A DNA stretch of 7,717 nt from an uncultured Polyangiaceae bacterium. GTDB lineage: Bacteria > Myxococcota_A > Polyangia > Polyangiales > Houyiibacteriaceae. Under the pieces are notes generated by a model. That model made no database searches. It had not been told where the DNA came from and saw only the letters and a list, made by a program, of their open reading frames with translations. This document shows positions 6,637-7,717 of this stretch, one piece after another. How positions within the stretch are numbered: the first letter of the stretch is position 1; each line of letters begins with the position of its first letter. The stretch lies in contig CAMYJN010000094.1 in assembly GCA_947258625.1 (NCBI GenBank), forward strand, positions 1-7,717, written 5' to 3'. A program made the position numbers and the translations under genes.

Positions 6637-6793
6637 CGCCAGGACACCGGGACTTGCGGAGCGCCTCGAGAAACATGTCCGGGTGCTTTCGGAAACCATC
6701 GGCGAACGAAACCTGTGCTGTCCAACGGCCCTTGCACTGCTACGTCCGCGGACATTTCCAAGATCGATGTGCGCAACTGCGACACCCCGGTAA
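6620..6793 (+). pseudogene. M28-family peptidase-like N-terminal stub
   Basis: From ATG at 6620, overlapping the hydrolase end by 17 bp, 57 codons run to a TAA. Residues 12-37 (LAERLEKHVRVLSETIGERN plus LCCPTALA) resemble the start of M28 zinc aminopeptidases, which commonly read LRxHVExLAGxIGERNxxxPxALxAA. Similarity then stops, and none of the metal-binding motifs (AHYD, GADDNASG) follow. A second frame just downstream reads KIDVRNCDTPVIKDEI, which could be a scrap of the next part after a frameshift, but this is weak. The piece appears to be what remains of a third gene in the Mut7-C/hydrolase operon, cut before the transposase remnant at 6926. The recognition rests on a short stretch. Confidence 0.45.
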
Positions 6794-6925
6794 TCAAAGA
6801 TGAAATCGCCCTCCCCTGCAGCCCGAGCTAGCTCGACAAAGCCGGGTGTGCCAGACACCGAGCCATGCCGCAGCTCCTCCGAAGCCGTCGCAGCTATGAC
6901 CATCGGATCCGAAAGATCATCTGCG
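6794..6925. other. Spacer between the peptidase stub and the right repeat
   Basis: I see no supported gene. The plus frame from ATG 6800 (MKSPSPAARASSTKPGVPDT) runs in frame into the transposase tail but has no recognisable family, and the minus frame here is the start of a long antisense shadow of the hydrolase. Confidence 0.4.
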
Positions 6926-7144
6926 CACAACACCCAAATGCCCCATCATGCTTTTGACGGACAGACACCCGACGAGGTGTACTTTGGCCACGCCGATCGT
7001 GTCCGGGACCGGCTCGCCGCCGCCCGGCATCAGGCTCGTCGAGCAAGAATGGAGGCAAACCGACGTGAGTCATGTCGCGTGTGCACACCACCCACTCAAC
7101 AATCCATGAGTGTTATCAACGCCGTCGCAAATGCTCCACCGTGA
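6926..7144 (+). pseudogene. Transposase (rve/DDE integrase) C-terminal remnant, copy 2
   Basis: The frame is intact from HNTQMPHHAFDGQTPDEVYF through RDRLAAARHQARRARMEANR and RESCRVC to a tail ending AVANAPP and TGA at 7142-7144. HxAFxGxTPDEVYFG and the basic ARxxARxARMEANR helix are the extreme C-terminus of rve-type DDE transposases (IS3/IS481-like). About 72 residues are present and the catalytic core is missing. The frame is open further left to ATG at 6800, but that upstream part does not look like transposase, so translation from 6800 would give a chimera. Non-functional. Confidence 0.8.
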
Positions 7145-7176
7145 CTCCAGAATGTTCACGGACGCAGCAGGGCTGC
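6926..7176 (+). repeat. 251-bp inverted repeat, right copy
   Basis: This is the partner of 510-760 in opposite orientation, with the same length and the same two edges (CACAA at the start, GCAGCAGGGCTGC at the end). In each copy the transposase tail points outward from the 6.2 kb in between. Flanking bases on both sides differ from those around the left copy. Confidence 0.85.
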
Positions 7177-7337
7177 TCAGAAAGCTCGCCCGGAAGGCGA
7201 TTCAGAAGACCTCGCATCCGGGGACCTGGCGCCACTTCGTCGCGAGCCGCGACGCCGAGCGCGACGCCCGTGCGATTCGACTTGTGCGGCAACGAGAGCG
7301 GGAACGCGGCCGTTCCCGCGAAGAAAGGGAATCGTGA
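7152..7337 (+). CDS. Small basic hypothetical protein, start lying inside the repeat
   Basis: This encodes 61 residues from ATG at 7152: MFTDAAGLLRKLARKAIQKT, then SHPGTWRHFVASRDAERDAR, then a very charged end (RQRERERGRSREERES). Codon third positions are GC-rich and the C-terminal half is likely a helix or coiled coil. The first eight residues (MFTDAAGL) come from the 3' end of the 251-bp repeat; the left copy encodes MFPDAAGL at the same place and then diverges. The ORF may therefore be a chimera of repeat and older host sequence, possibly the tail of a larger gene that lost its 5' end. I do not recognise a family. No Shine-Dalgarno is evident. Confidence 0.3.
   Translation: MFTDAAGLLRKLARKAIQKTSHPGTWRHFVASRDAERDARAIRLVRQRERERGRSREERES
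7298..7319 (+). other. Strong 9-bp hairpin
   Basis: GCGGGAACG, loop CGGC, CGTTCCCGC form a perfect 9-bp stem with a 4-nt loop. It lies in the last codons of the small ORF ending at 7337. No T-run follows, so it is not a canonical intrinsic terminator. Confidence 0.6.
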
Positions 7338-7615
7338 GATTCTGCTAGATGCAGTGGAGATCCAGTTCGGTGATCCGAACGCGGGACGAAGTGCACCGCA
7401 AGTCGACGCCAAAGCTCTGCCCGGTAGGATACCGGATACGCGGAGTCACGCGCCAACATTGGCCAGGCTCCCCACGAATTCGAGAGGCGAAGCTCATCGA
7501 GCGAACGTAAATACCCAGAAACACGAGGCAATTTGCTACGATCCCGATCAGGCGGCCGCGGCGGTGGACACGCTGGTTGTTCGGGGGATAGCGTCGCCGC
7601 TTTCAGGAGGGCCAC
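7338..7615 (+). other. Intergenic gap before the NmrA-like gene
   Basis: No gene is supported in 278 bp. A 6-bp hairpin CCGGTA-GGA-TACCGG lies at 7421-7435. A plus frame across 7340-7500 (NREILLDAVEIQFGDPNAGR) is open but has no start signal and no recognisable family. The promoter of the gene at 7616 probably lies here, but no convincing -35/-10 pair stands out. Confidence 0.4.
7605..7610 (+). promoter_or_regulatory. Ribosome binding site for the gene at 7616
   Basis: A perfect AGGAGG stands 5 nt before ATG 7616 and decides the start of the truncated last gene. Confidence 0.8.
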
Positions 7616-7717
7616 ATGGACTTTGTTGTTGGAGCGACCGGCACGGTCGGCGGTGAAATCTGCGCACTACTCACCAAGGAGGGGCGAAAGGTCCGCGGGC
7701 TCGTCCGCCCGCAGTCC
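7616..7717 (+). CDS. NAD(P)-binding NmrA-like / atypical SDR protein, N-terminus only
   Basis: The first 34 codons are visible and the gene runs off the right edge. They read MDFVVGATGTVGGEICALLT and then KEGRKVRGLVRPQS. GATGTVG is the GxxGxxG dinucleotide-binding loop right at the N-terminus, and VRGLVRP at the end of the second strand, with its arginines, suggests NADPH preference. This is the pattern of NmrA/HSCARG-like and other atypical SDRs, which act as redox sensors, reductases or epimerases; the fragment cannot separate these. A strong Shine-Dalgarno supports expression. It lies outside the repeat-bounded segment. Confidence 0.8.
   Translation, partial: MDFVVGATGTVGGEICALLTKEGRKVRGLVRPQS

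Noticed and set aside
6640..6740. Minus-strand frame reading VSFADGFRKHPDMFLEAL
   Set aside because: It looks protein-like, but it is the complement of the M28-like stub, which fits the operon overlap and has a start codon. The minus frame has a TAG upstream and no start.
5698..6933. Long minus-strand ORF of 411 codons
   Set aside because: It is antisense to the well-supported alpha/beta hydrolase with intact catalytic motifs, and its translation shows no recognisable domain. It is a high-GC shadow.
1..7717. CRISPR arrays, tRNA or rRNA genes
   Set aside because: No spaced direct repeats, cloverleaf-like segments with a T-loop, or rRNA-like conserved stretches were found by reading. The only clear long repeat is the 251-bp inverted pair.

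Overview
The window is high-GC bacterial DNA. Its repertoire (a FadD15-type acyl-CoA synthetase, a classical SDR, a PilZ protein, CheR-type and M28 peptidase remnants, a TIR protein) would suit a myxobacterium-like or other large-genome soil or marine lineage. That placement is inference from gene content, because no marker gene is present. No rRNA, tRNA or CRISPR array was seen.

Layout, left to right. Positions 1-455 (minus) hold the first 151 codons of a TIR-domain protein that runs off the left edge. Positions 510-760 (minus) hold a 251-bp transposase C-terminal remnant. Positions 777-968 (minus) encode a ribbon-helix-helix (RHH) protein, divergent from a PilZ-domain protein at 1052-1420. 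A lipid-metabolism pair follows on the plus strand: a short-chain dehydrogenase (1539-2366) and, after a 275-bp gap, a complete long-chain acyl-CoA synthetase (2642-4453). Positions 4688-4950 (minus) hold a frameshifted and truncated CheR-type methyltransferase remnant. A plus-strand cluster begins at 4982 with a ubiquitin-like/Mut7-C nuclease-fold/zinc-ribbon protein, overlapped by a membrane-anchored alpha/beta hydrolase (5788-6636), itself overlapped by an M28-peptidase-like N-terminal stub (6620-6793). Positions 6926-7176 (plus) hold a second copy of the 251-bp transposase remnant, in inverted orientation to the first. A small unrecognised ORF (7152-7337), a gap, and the start of an NAD(P)-binding NmrA-like/atypical SDR protein (7616 to the right edge) complete the window.

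The SDR and acyl-CoA synthetase plausibly both act on fatty-acyl or other lipid substrates. The Mut7-C and hydrolase genes are probably co-transcribed. The window also looks like a site of repeated rearrangement. Two diverged inverted copies (about 85% identical by hand count) of the same 251-bp transposase tail bracket about 6.2 kb, and gene stubs lie inside. I did not recognise a complete new multi-gene system. The best leads are the paired 251-bp units with identical boundaries and the TIR protein whose partner domain lies outside the window.
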